Below are positions 18,429 through 26,940 of a DNA stretch of 64,000 bases, one piece after another; position 1 is the first letter of the stretch, and each line of letters begins with the position of its first letter. A program made the position numbers and the translations under genes. The DNA is taken from contig NZ_LT907980.1 in NCBI RefSeq assembly GCF_900215155.1, positions 2,232,001 through 2,296,000 on the forward strand, given 5' to 3'. A model generated the notes under the pieces. That model ran no database searches and was not told where the DNA came from. It saw only the letters and a program-made list of their open reading frames with translations. This DNA comes from Marinobacter sp. LV10R510-11A. GTDB lineage: Bacteria; Pseudomonadota; Gammaproteobacteria; Pseudomonadales; Oleiphilaceae.

Positions 18429-18875
18429 TTACGCGGCAACTACCGCCAGCGTAACAGTCACTTCAACGTCTGAGTGCAGGTGAAGCTCAATTTCGTACTC
18501 ACCGGTCGCCCGTAGCGGGCCTTCCGGCAGACGAACTTCACTCTTCTCAACGTCGGTACCTGCAGCGGTGATTACGTCTGCAATATCACGCACACCGATA
18601 GAGCCGAACAGCTTACCTTCGTCACCGGCTTTGGAGCTTACAGTGAAGGATGCACCTTCCAGAGCCTCAGCGCGGGACTGAGCTGTTGCCAGCTTGTCGG
18701 CCGCAGCCTTCTCAAGATCGGCACGACGCTCTTCGAACGCCTTCAGGTTTGCTTTAGTGGCGGGCGCAGCTTTACCATACGGAAGCAAAAAATTACGGCC
18801 GTAACCAGACTTAACTTTTACCTTGTCGCCCATGGAGCCAAGGTTTGCAACTTTCTCGAGCAGAATAACTTCCAT
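18429..18875 (-). CDS. rplI: 50S ribosomal protein L9
   Basis: L9 binds 23S rRNA at the base of the L1 stalk. The 148-residue product is full length: N-terminal domain [36 protein letters not shown], the connecting helix, and a C-terminal domain with [12 protein letters not shown] and [21 protein letters not shown]. It is the fourth gene of the S6-S18-DUF2232-L9 group. Confidence 0.97.
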   Translation of the reverse strand: MEVILLEKVANLGSMGDKVKVKSGYGRNFLLPYGKAAPATKANLKAFEERRADLEKAAADKLATAQSRAEALEGASFTVSSKAGDEGKLFGSIGVRDIADVITAAGTDVEKSEVRLPEGPLRATGEYEIELHLHSDVEVTVTLAVVAA

Positions 18876-18895
18876 CTCGTTAACCTCTTCGTGCT

Positions 18896-19762
18896 TTATT
18901 CAGCCGGCCCGGCAGGCTTTATTCGCCCCCGGATATCTAGCCAGCTATCCACAAAAGCCAGAACCACTAACAGAATCATCAGGCTTGGGCCCAGAAGCAC
19001 CAGCGCAACGTAAAACATTGCAAGCCACTGGGAGCTCAGTTTTTTACGCCCAACAATGCCATGAATGAGTGCCAGTCCTGCCAAAAACATCGGCGTTCCG
19101 GCTACCCAGACCAGTAGCATGGCATTCAGCCCAATAAACGGGCCTACAACCATGGTGACGGTAAAAACCACAGCAACGGGGGGTGACAACCTAAGGCCAT
19201 GAAATTCCTTTCGGAAACCTCCGGGATTATACAACCCCGATTGCCACGACCTTGCAAGCATTGTCATGCCCACGCCCACTGCCAGATAACTACCGGCCAT
19301 ACTGGCGTTCATCGTGTCCCGTATAACCGTCTCGAGATCACTCCCAAGCGCGCGGGCCACTTCAGCATTGTATTGTTCGTAAAAACTGATCCCGGCGCGC
19401 ACGAGCTCGTCCATCAAGCCAGGATACATCATGGGCAACGTAAGCCCCATAACGATCGCCAGAAAGCTCCCTCCTAAAAGGGCTCTTTCCCAAGACAGCG
19501 TTGCTCTGATCAATGACGCCATCAGCATCACTTGCAGCAACACCGCCAAGGCCGTTGGATCGCCTCCAAACACACCCCAGCCAAGAGCCGGAAGTAATGC
19601 CCAGAGACCAATGGTAAGCCCTTGGCTGATGCCAAGCCTGAGAATAACCAAGCCGACAACCGCCGCGCCAATCCAGAACAGCAAAGGTATCGCAGTTGTG
19701 ACTGCGGCTACCCCGCTGGCCTGCAGGGGACCGCGCATTACAAATTGTGCTAGAGCACGCAT
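18896..19762 (-). CDS. DUF2232-family integral membrane protein
   Basis: A 288-residue, strongly hydrophobic protein with roughly eight predicted membrane helices and few charges until the C-terminal [10 protein letters not shown]. In Pseudomonas a membrane protein of this kind also lies between rpsR and rplI, and position is the best support for the call. Function is unknown; a relative of Bacillus YybS sits in a similar L9-containing neighbourhood. It lies 20 bases upstream of rplI. Confidence 0.75.
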   Translation of the reverse strand: MRALAQFVMRGPLQASGVAAVTTAIPLLFWIGAAVVGLVILRLGISQGLTIGLWALLPALGWGVFGGDPTALAVLLQVMLMASLIRATLSWERALLGGSFLAIVMGLTLPMMYPGLMDELVRAGISFYEQYNAEVARALGSDLETVIRDTMNASMAGSYLAVGVGMTMLARSWQSGLYNPGGFRKEFHGLRLSPPVAVVFTVTMVVGPFIGLNAMLLVWVAGTPMFLAGLALIHGIVGRKKLSSQWLAMFYVALVLLGPSLMILLVVLAFVDSWLDIRGRIKPAGPAE

Positions 19763-19788
19763 GGTCCCAAGTCCTGTTTATCTGTTAC

Positions 19789-20019
19789 TTAGTTATCGTG
19801 GCTGTCCGAGTACGGCAGCAGTGCCAGGAAGCGGGCGCGCTTGATAGCGGTAGCCAGCTGGCGCTGATAACGTGCTTTTGTGCCGGTAATACGGCTGGGC
19901 ACGATTTTGCCGGTTTCAGTGACATACCCTTTCAGGGTGTCCAGATCCTTATAATCGATCTCTTTAACACCTTCTGCCGTGAACCGGCAGAACTTTCGAC
20001 GTCTGAAAAAACGAGCCAT
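19789..20019 (-). CDS. rpsR: 30S ribosomal protein S18
   Basis: The 76-residue product starts [13 protein letters not shown], the standard S18 N-terminus with its Cys, and contains [48 protein letters not shown], matching the whole family. Five codons upstream are in frame but lack support; ATG 20019 with GAGG-like AGGAG behind it is the start. It is encoded 25 bases after rpsF, its assembly partner on 16S rRNA. Confidence 0.97.
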   Translation of the reverse strand: MARFFRRRKFCRFTAEGVKEIDYKDLDTLKGYVTETGKIVPSRITGTKARYQRQLATAIKRARFLALLPYSDSHDN

Positions 20020-20044
20020 AACGTAACTCCTCAACTCCGGTTAA

Positions 20045-20512
20045 TTACTCTTCTTCGTCCTGGGTTTCAGCTTTCTGGCTGTCTTCTTTGGGCTCTTCTT
20101 GACGCTCCTCAGAAGGTTCAGCTTGGCGCTTTTCAGAAGGTTCAGCTGAACGACGTGGACGATCATCTCCGCTCGGACGACGGTCCTCACGGGACTCAGC
20201 GGCTTTCATCGGAGAGATATCAACAACGGCTTCATCGCGACGCAGAATCAGGTCACGGATAATGGCATCGTTGAACCGGAAGTTGTGAGTCAACTCGTCC
20301 ATTGCTGTCTGTGAACATTCTACGTTCATCAGCACATAGTGAGCTTTATGAATCTTGTTGATCGGGTATGCCATGTGACGACGACCCCAATCTTCCAAGC
20401 GATTTACCTTGCCGCCATCTTCAGTGATGAGGGCGGTATAACGCTCGATCATCGCGGGCACTTGCTCGCTCTGATCCGGGTGTACCATAAACACGATTTC
20501 GTAGTGACGCAT
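20045..20512 (-). CDS. rpsF: 30S ribosomal protein S6 with extended repeat tail
   Basis: Residues 1-105 are the S6 ferredoxin-like fold ([47 protein letters not shown]). A roughly 50-residue hydrophilic tail follows, longer than in E. coli, with two copies of an eight-residue unit AEPSE(K/E)RQ and an acidic end TQDEEE. The repeat reflects a 24-bp direct repeat in DNA (15-base identical cores at 20109-20123 and 20133-20147). E. coli S6 receives C-terminal glutamates from RimK; a genetically encoded acidic tail is comparable. It is the first gene of the ribosomal operon. Confidence 0.96.
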   Translation of the reverse strand: MRHYEIVFMVHPDQSEQVPAMIERYTALITEDGGKVNRLEDWGRRHMAYPINKIHKAHYVLMNVECSQTAMDELTHNFRFNDAIIRDLILRRDEAVVDISPMKAAESREDRRPSGDDRPRRSAEPSEKRQAEPSEERQEEPKEDSQKAETQDEEE

Positions 20513-20577
20513 GAGTTCTCCCTACGGTTTGGGCAGCTTTCCATATTCGCGGACTCGCCGGGAACTATGAAAGCAAG

Positions 20578-20601
20578 GAGGTGGCAGCCTGAGCCGCCGG
20601 T
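20578..20601 (-). promoter_or_regulatory. Candidate S6:S18 autoregulatory leader hairpin
   Basis: On the minus strand, 66 bases before the rpsF ATG, GGCGGC and GCCACC pair around a short loop, flanked by CCG and preceded by an A run. Many bacteria control rpsF-rpsR by S6:S18 binding to such a CCG-containing leader. I matched it by position and a general hairpin only, not by a covariance model. Confidence 0.3.
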
Positions 20602-20742
20602 TTTTTTGCTTTATCAATGAAGCTTTACAAGAAAGGCTTGATCAAAAGCGAGGCGTTGCACACCTGACAAAAGGCAATACTAAACCTCCCCCTAAGAAAA
20701 GGGGTGACGCATTCTAGGCGGACACAGCCTTCTGTGCAAGAG

Positions 20743-21480
20743 CTAACCCAGACGCTGGCGTAAAGCTTCGTACAGACAGACACCCGTCGCAACAGAAACG
20801 TTGAGACTATCTACATGGCCAAGCATGGGTATATTGATCAGCTGATCGCAGTGCTCGCGGGTGAGCCTGCGCATGCCCTTTCCTTCCGCGCCCATAACCA
20901 GCGCAACTGGGCCTTTGAAATCGGCCTGGTACAGTGTTGCTTTGGCTTCGCCCGCGGTACCAATCAGCCAAACCCCTTGATCCTGCAGAGTGCGAAGAAA
21001 ACGGGCCAGGTTGGTTACACGCACAAACGGCACGGTTTCCGCAGCACCACAGGCAACTTTACGGGCCACCGGCGTTAGCGAAGCGGACTTATCTTTGGGC
21101 ACAATAACGGCTTGCACGCCAGCTGCGTCGCAGGTACGCATACACGCGCCCAGATTATGAGGATCGGTTACGCCGTCCAGCACCAGCAAAAACGGCGGCT
21201 TATCACTTGCTGCGAGCTGGGCCAGAAGATCGTCTTCTGTCCACTCGCGGCTCTCACTAACCGCCGCAACAACGCCCTGGTGAACTCCACCGACCCGCTC
21301 ATCTAGCTCTCGGCGATGGACAACTCCCCACTTAACCCCGAGCTCGTCCAGGGTATCTGTGATGGTTTTTACCCGCCTATCCTGCCGGCCGGTCTGAATC
21401 CAAACCTGCTGCAACCTTCCCGACTCGCGTTTGAGGACAGCCTCAACTGCGTGCCAGCCAAATACATATTCGTCGGACAC
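20743..21480 (-). CDS. rlmB: 23S rRNA (guanosine2251-2'-O)-methyltransferase
   Basis: A SpoU-family (SPOUT knot) enzyme of 245 residues. The N-terminal substrate-binding domain begins EYVFGWHAVEAVLKRESGRLQQVWI. The knot motifs are LVLDGVTDPHNLGACMRTCDAAGVQAVIVPKDKSA, VALVMGAEGKGMRRLT and IPMLGHVDSLNVSVATGVCLYEALRQR. The start is GTG at 21480. It follows rnr by 15 bases on the minus strand, a conserved pairing. Confidence 0.96.
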   Translation of the reverse strand: MSDEYVFGWHAVEAVLKRESGRLQQVWIQTGRQDRRVKTITDTLDELGVKWGVVHRRELDERVGGVHQGVVAAVSESREWTEDDLLAQLAASDKPPFLLVLDGVTDPHNLGACMRTCDAAGVQAVIVPKDKSASLTPVARKVACGAAETVPFVRVTNLARFLRTLQDQGVWLIGTAGEAKATLYQADFKGPVALVMGAEGKGMRRLTREHCDQLINIPMLGHVDSLNVSVATGVCLYEALRQRLG

Positions 21481-21495
21481 TGATTCAGCTTCCTA

Positions 21496-23955
21496 TTACT
21501 TGTCTGTCTTGCGTGGTTTCCGCGGCTTGCTGGCACCGGCGGGCTTGCTCGCTTTTCCAGGCTTCGCGTCTTTGCCGCCTTTTCCGCCTTTCCCTGATTT
21601 AGCAGCCGCACCCGCTGGCGCACCGCGTCGGCTACGGCCTTTATCGGCCCGCTTGCCGTCCTTGCCTCGGGTATCTCGCTTCGCAACATCCAGAGCGTCA
21701 CGATCTGCCTGGCGACGTTTTGGTTCGCTGACCAGCTCGAGATCGATCTTGCGATCCTCCATGCCAACCCGCATCACACGAACGCGCAGCTCGTCACCCA
21801 AGCGGAAACTAATAGCCGTGCGCTCGCCAATCAGGCGATGCTTAGCCGAATCGTGATGGAAATAATCACCATTAAGAGTAGAAACGTGCACCAGGCCTTC
21901 GATGTAAACACCCGACAGCTCAACAAAGAACCCGAAGGGCACAACAGCAGCAATCACCCCGTCAAATTCTTCGCCCACATGGTCACTGAGGAACTCGCAT
22001 TTCAACCAAGCCATAACATCGCGGGTGGCGTTATCAGCGCGCCGCTCAGTCATAGATACATGCTCGCCCAACTGCACCATACGGGCATAATCGTATGGGT
22101 ACTCAATCAGTTCCGGATCAAACACAGCCGGCGACACCACATCCTTCGTTACCTCAGGATTGTGAATCCGGGATTTGATAGCCCTGTGCACAATAAGGTC
22201 GGGGTAGCGTCGAATCGGTGACGTAAAGTGAGCGTAGCTTGGAAACCCAAGGCCAAAGTGACCACGCTCCTCTGGGCTGTATACCGCCTGACTAAGCGAG
22301 CGCAACATAACCGTTTGGATGACATTGGCATCTGCCCTGTCCGCTATCTGGGACAACAACTCCTGATAATCGCCTGAGACCGGTTTATCTCCCCCACCCA
22401 GCTGCAGGCCAAGCTCCCCGAGAAACAGGCGCACGGAATTGAGCCGCTCTTCCGCGGGGCCATCGTGCACTCGGTAAAGCGCGGGCATCTTGTGCTTCTT
22501 AAGGAAACGCGCCGCCGCTACGTTGGCGCACAGCATGCTCTCTTCCACAATTTTGTGAGCATCGTTGCGATGCACCGGCACAATCTCTTCTATTTTGCGC
22601 TCCGCATCGAAAACAATCCGGGTGTCGGTGGTTTCAAAATCAATAGCACCACGCTCTGTTCGCGCTTTGCGCAGCAACTTGTAAAGATCGTACAAGTTAT
22701 GCAAATGCGGAAGCACATCGGCGTACTGGGCAGACAACCGCGAACCAGACTCTGAATCTGGCCGCTCCAGCATGTCACTAACCTTGTTATAGGTTAGCCG
22801 TGCGTGGCTGCGGATAACTGCCTGGTAAAAAGTGTAACCACTGATATTACCGGCAGCGCTGATGGTCATGTCGGCCACCATGCACAGGCGGTCTACATCT
22901 GGGTTCACAGAGCACAGGCCGTTGGACAGCTTCTCCGGAAGCATAGGCACTACGTGATCCGGGAAGTAAACGGAGTTACCTCGGCGCAACGCCTCCTCAT
23001 CAAGAGGTGAACCGGTGCGCACGTAGTGAGATACGTCGGCTATAGCCACTACCAGGCGATACGCGCCTCGGCCTCGCGGCTCGCAGTAAATCGCATCGTC
23101 AAAATCCCGAGCGGTTTCGTCATCAATGGTTACTAACCGCATATTGCGGATGTCCACTCGGTGCTTCTTATCCTTCTCCGACACTTCACCCAGAATAGCC
23201 GCTGCCTGCTCACCCACCTCTGTGGGCCAGCTGTGAGGGATGTCGTATGAGCGAATAGCCACATCGATCTCCATCCCCGGGGCCAAGTGCTCACCCAAAA
23301 TCTCGACGATCTTGCCGGTGGGCTGAGTACGAACCGTAGGCTGGCGCAAAATATCTACAACTACATACTGGCCATGATACGCCTCACCCACATGCTCTTC
23401 CGCTACCAGCACTTCGTGGTTGATGCGCGCGTTCTCTGGCATCACATAAGCGATACCACTTTCTTTAAAGAAACGCCCGACTGTCTGGTGCGTACGATGC
23501 TCAATCACCTCAACAATAACGCCTTCGCGACGGCCACGATCATCTACCTTGTCTACACGCGCAACCACCCGGTCACCATGAAAGACTTGGCGCATCTGGC
23601 GGGCGGTAAGAAACAAGTCCGACCCGCCATCGTCTGGCACCAAAAAGCCAAAGCCATCTTTATGACCGATAACCCGACCACTAACCAGATCGGCCTCTTC
23701 GATGGGCAAAAACGCATCGCGGCGATTACAGATAAGCTGGCCGTCGCGGCACATGGCAATCAGGCGACGCCTGAGCGCTTCGATGCCTTCCGGGCTTGTT
23801 TGGCTAAGTTCGGCACACAGCGTCTCGTGTGTTGCCGGCGCCCCCCGCTCTTTCAGGTGCGCAAGAATGAACTCCCGACTCTGAATTGGGTTTTCATAAT
23901 TCTGAGCCTCTCGGTCAGCGTGGAGGTCTTTGTGCTCTTTATTCTTGGAAACCAT
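21496..23955 (-). CDS. rnr: Ribonuclease R
   Basis: A processive 3'-5' exoribonuclease able to degrade structured RNA. The 819-residue product has an N-terminal winged-helix region, two cold-shock domains (VSGRVIGHKDGFGFLVPDDGG), the RNB catalytic domain with DDETARDFDDAIYCE carrying the metal-binding aspartates, an S1 domain (FDGVIAAVVPFGFFVELSGVYIEGLVHVSTL), and a Lys/Arg/Gly-rich tail typical of RNase R. The tail is about 90 residues. It probably shares a transcript with rlmB. Confidence 0.97.
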   Translation of the reverse strand: MVSKNKEHKDLHADREAQNYENPIQSREFILAHLKERGAPATHETLCAELSQTSPEGIEALRRRLIAMCRDGQLICNRRDAFLPIEEADLVSGRVIGHKDGFGFLVPDDGGSDLFLTARQMRQVFHGDRVVARVDKVDDRGRREGVIVEVIEHRTHQTVGRFFKESGIAYVMPENARINHEVLVAEEHVGEAYHGQYVVVDILRQPTVRTQPTGKIVEILGEHLAPGMEIDVAIRSYDIPHSWPTEVGEQAAAILGEVSEKDKKHRVDIRNMRLVTIDDETARDFDDAIYCEPRGRGAYRLVVAIADVSHYVRTGSPLDEEALRRGNSVYFPDHVVPMLPEKLSNGLCSVNPDVDRLCMVADMTISAAGNISGYTFYQAVIRSHARLTYNKVSDMLERPDSESGSRLSAQYADVLPHLHNLYDLYKLLRKARTERGAIDFETTDTRIVFDAERKIEEIVPVHRNDAHKIVEESMLCANVAAARFLKKHKMPALYRVHDGPAEERLNSVRLFLGELGLQLGGGDKPVSGDYQELLSQIADRADANVIQTVMLRSLSQAVYSPEERGHFGLGFPSYAHFTSPIRRYPDLIVHRAIKSRIHNPEVTKDVVSPAVFDPELIEYPYDYARMVQLGEHVSMTERRADNATRDVMAWLKCEFLSDHVGEEFDGVIAAVVPFGFFVELSGVYIEGLVHVSTLNGDYFHHDSAKHRLIGERTAISFRLGDELRVRVMRVGMEDRKIDLELVSEPKRRQADRDALDVAKRDTRGKDGKRADKGRSRRGAPAGAAAKSGKGGKGGKDAKPGKASKPAGASKPRKPRKTDK

Positions 23956-24095
23956 TCGGATCCTTGTTCAATACGGCGCCACAGCGGCGCTGTTCATATT
24001 TATTTACAATATAGTATACGTTGGTACAGGTCGGCTGACTAACAACCCACCTTTTATACGCATAAATACGTGACATTCATTTACCAAGAAATTGT

Positions 24096-24124
24096 TTGAC
24101 AGCTTCAGCGGGAATTATTAAAGT
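24096..24124 (+). promoter_or_regulatory. Sigma-70 promoter of tRNA-Leu
   Basis: TTGACA (24096-24101) and TAAAGT (24119-24124) are spaced 17 bp, with a GC-rich discriminator ACGCGCC. The start would be near 24131, giving a 5' leader of about 78 bases before the tRNA. Confidence 0.75.
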
Positions 24125-24208
24125 ACGCGCCATCAGGTGAGTCATCATATCATCTTTGGCAGAAACCCCCAGTTTTCAACAAACTAACGGTAAATCTGCA
24201 AATCACCT

Positions 24209-24295
24209 GCCGAGGTGGTGAAATTGGTAGACACGCTAGCTTCAGGTGCTAGTGCTCGCAAGGGCGTGGAGGTTCAAGTCCTCTCCTCGGCACCA
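24209..24295 (+). tRNA. tRNA-Leu (anticodon CAG)
   Basis: An 87-nt class II tRNA with encoded CCA. Acceptor GCCGAGG/CCTCGGC; anticodon stem CTAGC/GCTAG with loop TTCAGGT, CAG at 24243-24245; a long variable arm (TGCTCGCAAGGGCG) as required for Leu; T arm GGAGGTTCAAGTCCTCT. It decodes CUG. Confidence 0.97.
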
Positions 24296-24534
24296 TTCTA
24301 ATTGAATGGCCTCCCAGATCAACGAATTACACCCTAGCCAATGGCTTAATTCTCTCTCTGGCACACAAAGCTTGCCCACAGATGTCTTGTTGTGGGCATT
24401 GAAAATGCGCCCACCATACCTCCCCGTCAAAAAATTAGCGCCGGCGGCTCGGGTAATCTTCGTCTTGTAAAGTACCTTTATTTTTGAGTCGTCATCGGCA
24501 GCAATAACAAAAACCAGCCTATCCGGAAGACCTA
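24296..24534 (+). other. Intergenic region after tRNA-Leu
   Basis: No convincing gene. It contains an 8-bp perfect stem (TGCCCACA 24373-24380 with TGTGGGCA 24391-24398) that may end the tRNA transcript. I looked for a duplicated tRNA 3' end, as left by integrated elements, and saw none. Confidence 0.4.
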
Positions 24535-24918
24535 ATGCGTAGGCTTCTCTACAGATATGTAGACACTACAGCCTGGGATCTGCTTTGGGAGGCCACCGCC
24601 AAACGCAAATTTGAACTGCTCATGAGTGCAGCCATCGCCTTTATTTTACTTCTCGTATCAAGCGCATTTCTTTACTTGTTCGAGGCGGAATCGCAGCCGG
24701 AGGCTTTTGAAAGCATCCCCAGGGCCTTCTGGTGGAGCGTAGCTACGCTGACAACAGTTGGATACGGGGACGTCACGCCTATCACCGCTGCCGGCAAATT
24801 CTTCGCGAGTCTCACGGCCATTTCTGGCATCGGCATTGTTGCTATGCCCACTGGAATACTTGCAGCTGCCTTCAGCGATGCTTTTCAGACCCGACAAGAC
24901 ACTACGCGGCTACCTTAG
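24535..24918 (+). CDS. Minimal potassium channel (pore domain only)
   Basis: The 127-residue product contains one pore unit: TM1 at about 29-50, the pore helix AFWWSVATL, the K+ selectivity filter TTVGYGD at 73-79, and TM2 at about 86-112. There are no S1-S4 voltage-sensor helices and no RCK domain, so it is KcsA-like in layout and should work as a tetramer. The N-terminal ATAKRKFELLMSA resembles an S4-S5 linker, hinting at descent from a voltage-gated relative by loss of the sensor. Its last nine bases overlap the convergent lipoprotein gene. Confidence 0.85.
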   Translation: MRRLLYRYVDTTAWDLLWEATAKRKFELLMSAAIAFILLLVSSAFLYLFEAESQPEAFESIPRAFWWSVATLTTVGYGDVTPITAAGKFFASLTAISGIGIVAMPTGILAAAFSDAFQTRQDTTRLP

Positions 24919-26799
24919 CCGTTCCACAAGGTATTCAGACAAGTTTTTGTAGGTGTAGTCTACCCGCGCGTACACACCAGAGGGCACATCCTCAAACTTG
25001 CGACCACAGGAGCGGTTGCTGCCGTAGCTTTTGAGATATGCCTCGCGGATAAGGTTGGGTGTTCCACCAAGAGGGGTCTCAGCATTTCTGTCTGGATAAT
25101 ACAAAGCCCACTCAAAACCTTCCTCGGCATCGACGTTATCGAGGCCTGCCATCTCTGGGGCGAGGAACCCGTACCTTAGGGGCCGGTTAATAAGTTCGCC
25201 TCGGGTATCAAATTCCAGAGAAAGCCCGGTAAACCCAGTTGGTTGGGGCTCATAGCCCCAGAATGCATAGCCATGAAACCCGGTCACTACTTGAGCTGCG
25301 TTCTCGGCATCTTCTTCAATTGTGCAGCTCTGGAGCCCTCCGCTGTAGATCAGGGATTCCTGCTCAACACCGTCTTCTTTGAGCTGATACCCGGGGAAAC
25401 CGTCGGGGGCGCTAGATAACTTTGGAATCAGTGTTCGGGTAAGCGTGCTGTTTTGCTGGGGAATTTGGGCGACCAGTTCTGCTAGCTCTCCATCGCTATA
25501 GCTCCAACTGTAAGTTACCTCCGGATTTCCTCCCAGCTCAGTCGAACCCGGCTGAATGCTTTCAAGTAGGTGGCAGGTGGTGCCGGTTTCGAAGGTAGCC
25601 GTGCCTGCAGCCCAGTCAAACACCAAGCGCTCATCAATACCCGGATTGGAATAAGCAATACTGCTCTGGGGCGATAAGGACGCTGACGGCAACCACTGGG
25701 TACTAAGCTTTGCCATATAGCCTTTAACGCTCAACAACCTCGCAATTTCTTGCATAGAAGGCGCAAGGCAGCCATCGACGCTGATAGATTGCAGCCGCCC
25801 GTCTTCGCTGTAGTCAAACTTCAGTTCTGCCGAAATCAGCAAACTCGACCGGTTGGCCGGAAGCTCACCCGACTGTTTTGGCTGAGCGTAAACACGTTGA
25901 CTGGTTAGCAGTACCGGGTCACTCAACTCCACAGGTACCTCAGGCAAATCGATCAGGTCTACACCAATGTTTGCGTAGTTGCCTTGAGCCTCTGAATCAA
26001 CGGCCGCAATCACATCACCGGCGTTCTGCACCAGAGAGATACCAAGAAGGAACGCGCCTGGGCGGCTTAGAAAACGCTCTGTGCCATCACTCCCAGGCTC
26101 GGCCAGCGCATTGTTGTAAGCGTCGGGAAACTGGCTGGCCATAAAGCGCGCCATAGCTCGCGCATAAGCATGGGCGCGATCATCTTCGGCGAGCACATAA
26201 TCCTTCAGCAGATTGATACCGGCCAGGCTAGAAAGAGAGGTATCTGTGGAGTTCAGCAAGGGGCCGAGCGCCGCAAGGCGGCGATAGCGAGCTAGGGTGG
26301 TAAGCGGGGTAATGTTGCGCACGCCCGGCGCTGCAGAGAGCAAAAACGCACGAGGAACCTGCACATCGCCCCTAAATGTTTGCTCTAGGGTTTTCCCGGG
26401 AATGGCCAAAGCATATAAAGGAAATTTGCGCGGATCAATATTGGGGCCCACTGTCGGACCTACCACAAGCTCCAAGGTATCCAATGAGAACTGGCCACCT
26501 TCGCCGCTCATGGCTGTCGGCTCCCCGGACGGCAAGGTAATCTTTCGGCCAGAGGCCAGCTCAAACTCCATAGGCCCGCGTGTGTATTGGCTATCGCCGT
26601 CCATATCCAGCCACACCCGGGCATTTTTCAGGTAGCCGTCTATTACCTTGCCTGTATAAGGGGCTGGTACGCTGTATTGCACACCATCAAAGTCGCGCCC
26701 ATCCACAGGCAGCTCATCGGATTCCTTGCCGCAGCCGGCAATGGCGAGAAAAAGTACGGAAACAGGCAGGAAAATCAGAGATTTCATCACGGCAACCAT
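24910..26799 (-). CDS. Large lipoprotein of unknown function
   Basis: A 629-residue product with a lipoprotein signal (LFLAIAGCGKESDELP), so it is probably anchored in the outer membrane. After it comes VIDGYLKNARVWLDMDGDSQYT, a calcium-loop-like stretch often found in secreted bacterial proteins, then a long segment with no domain I can name. Several Cys and many Trp/Tyr occur in the second half. The ATG at 26799 has AAGGA close by; ATG 26787 (MKSLIFLP) is an alternative. It lies downstream of an acyl-CoA dehydrogenase gene but beyond a strong terminator, so it is probably transcribed alone. Confidence 0.7.
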   Translation of the reverse strand: MVAVMKSLIFLPVSVLFLAIAGCGKESDELPVDGRDFDGVQYSVPAPYTGKVIDGYLKNARVWLDMDGDSQYTRGPMEFELASGRKITLPSGEPTAMSGEGGQFSLDTLELVVGPTVGPNIDPRKFPLYALAIPGKTLEQTFRGDVQVPRAFLLSAAPGVRNITPLTTLARYRRLAALGPLLNSTDTSLSSLAGINLLKDYVLAEDDRAHAYARAMARFMASQFPDAYNNALAEPGSDGTERFLSRPGAFLLGISLVQNAGDVIAAVDSEAQGNYANIGVDLIDLPEVPVELSDPVLLTSQRVYAQPKQSGELPANRSSLLISAELKFDYSEDGRLQSISVDGCLAPSMQEIARLLSVKGYMAKLSTQWLPSASLSPQSSIAYSNPGIDERLVFDWAAGTATFETGTTCHLLESIQPGSTELGGNPEVTYSWSYSDGELAELVAQIPQQNSTLTRTLIPKLSSAPDGFPGYQLKEDGVEQESLIYSGGLQSCTIEEDAENAAQVVTGFHGYAFWGYEPQPTGFTGLSLEFDTRGELINRPLRYGFLAPEMAGLDNVDAEEGFEWALYYPDRNAETPLGGTPNLIREAYLKSYGSNRSCGRKFEDVPSGVYARVDYTYKNLSEYLVERLR

Positions 26800-26890
26800 T
26801 TATCCTTGTTAGAGGTTGTGCCGTTACTTTAGGGGATGTGGCTGTCAGAGACCTTGATAGGTTTGGCAATCTGTAAAGTTTAGTAACAAG

Positions 26891-26928
26891 AAAACCCCGG
26901 GGTCAGTTCAACTGGCCCCGGGGTTTTT
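26891..26928. terminator. Strong bidirectional terminator
   Basis: A stem of about 17 bp with one wobble: AAAACCCCGGGG with inner CAGT pairs to ACTG and CCCCGGGGTTTT around a TCA loop. A runs on one side and T on the other let it work both ways. It ends the acyl-CoA dehydrogenase transcript 13 bases after that stop. Confidence 0.9.
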
Positions 26929-26940
26929 GTTTAACGCGGC

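Noticed and set aside
24242..24430. Minus-strand 62-codon frame overlapping tRNA-Leu, as a possible remnant of an integrated element
   Set aside because: It covers the tRNA itself, has no integrase motif, and no duplicated tRNA end was seen downstream.
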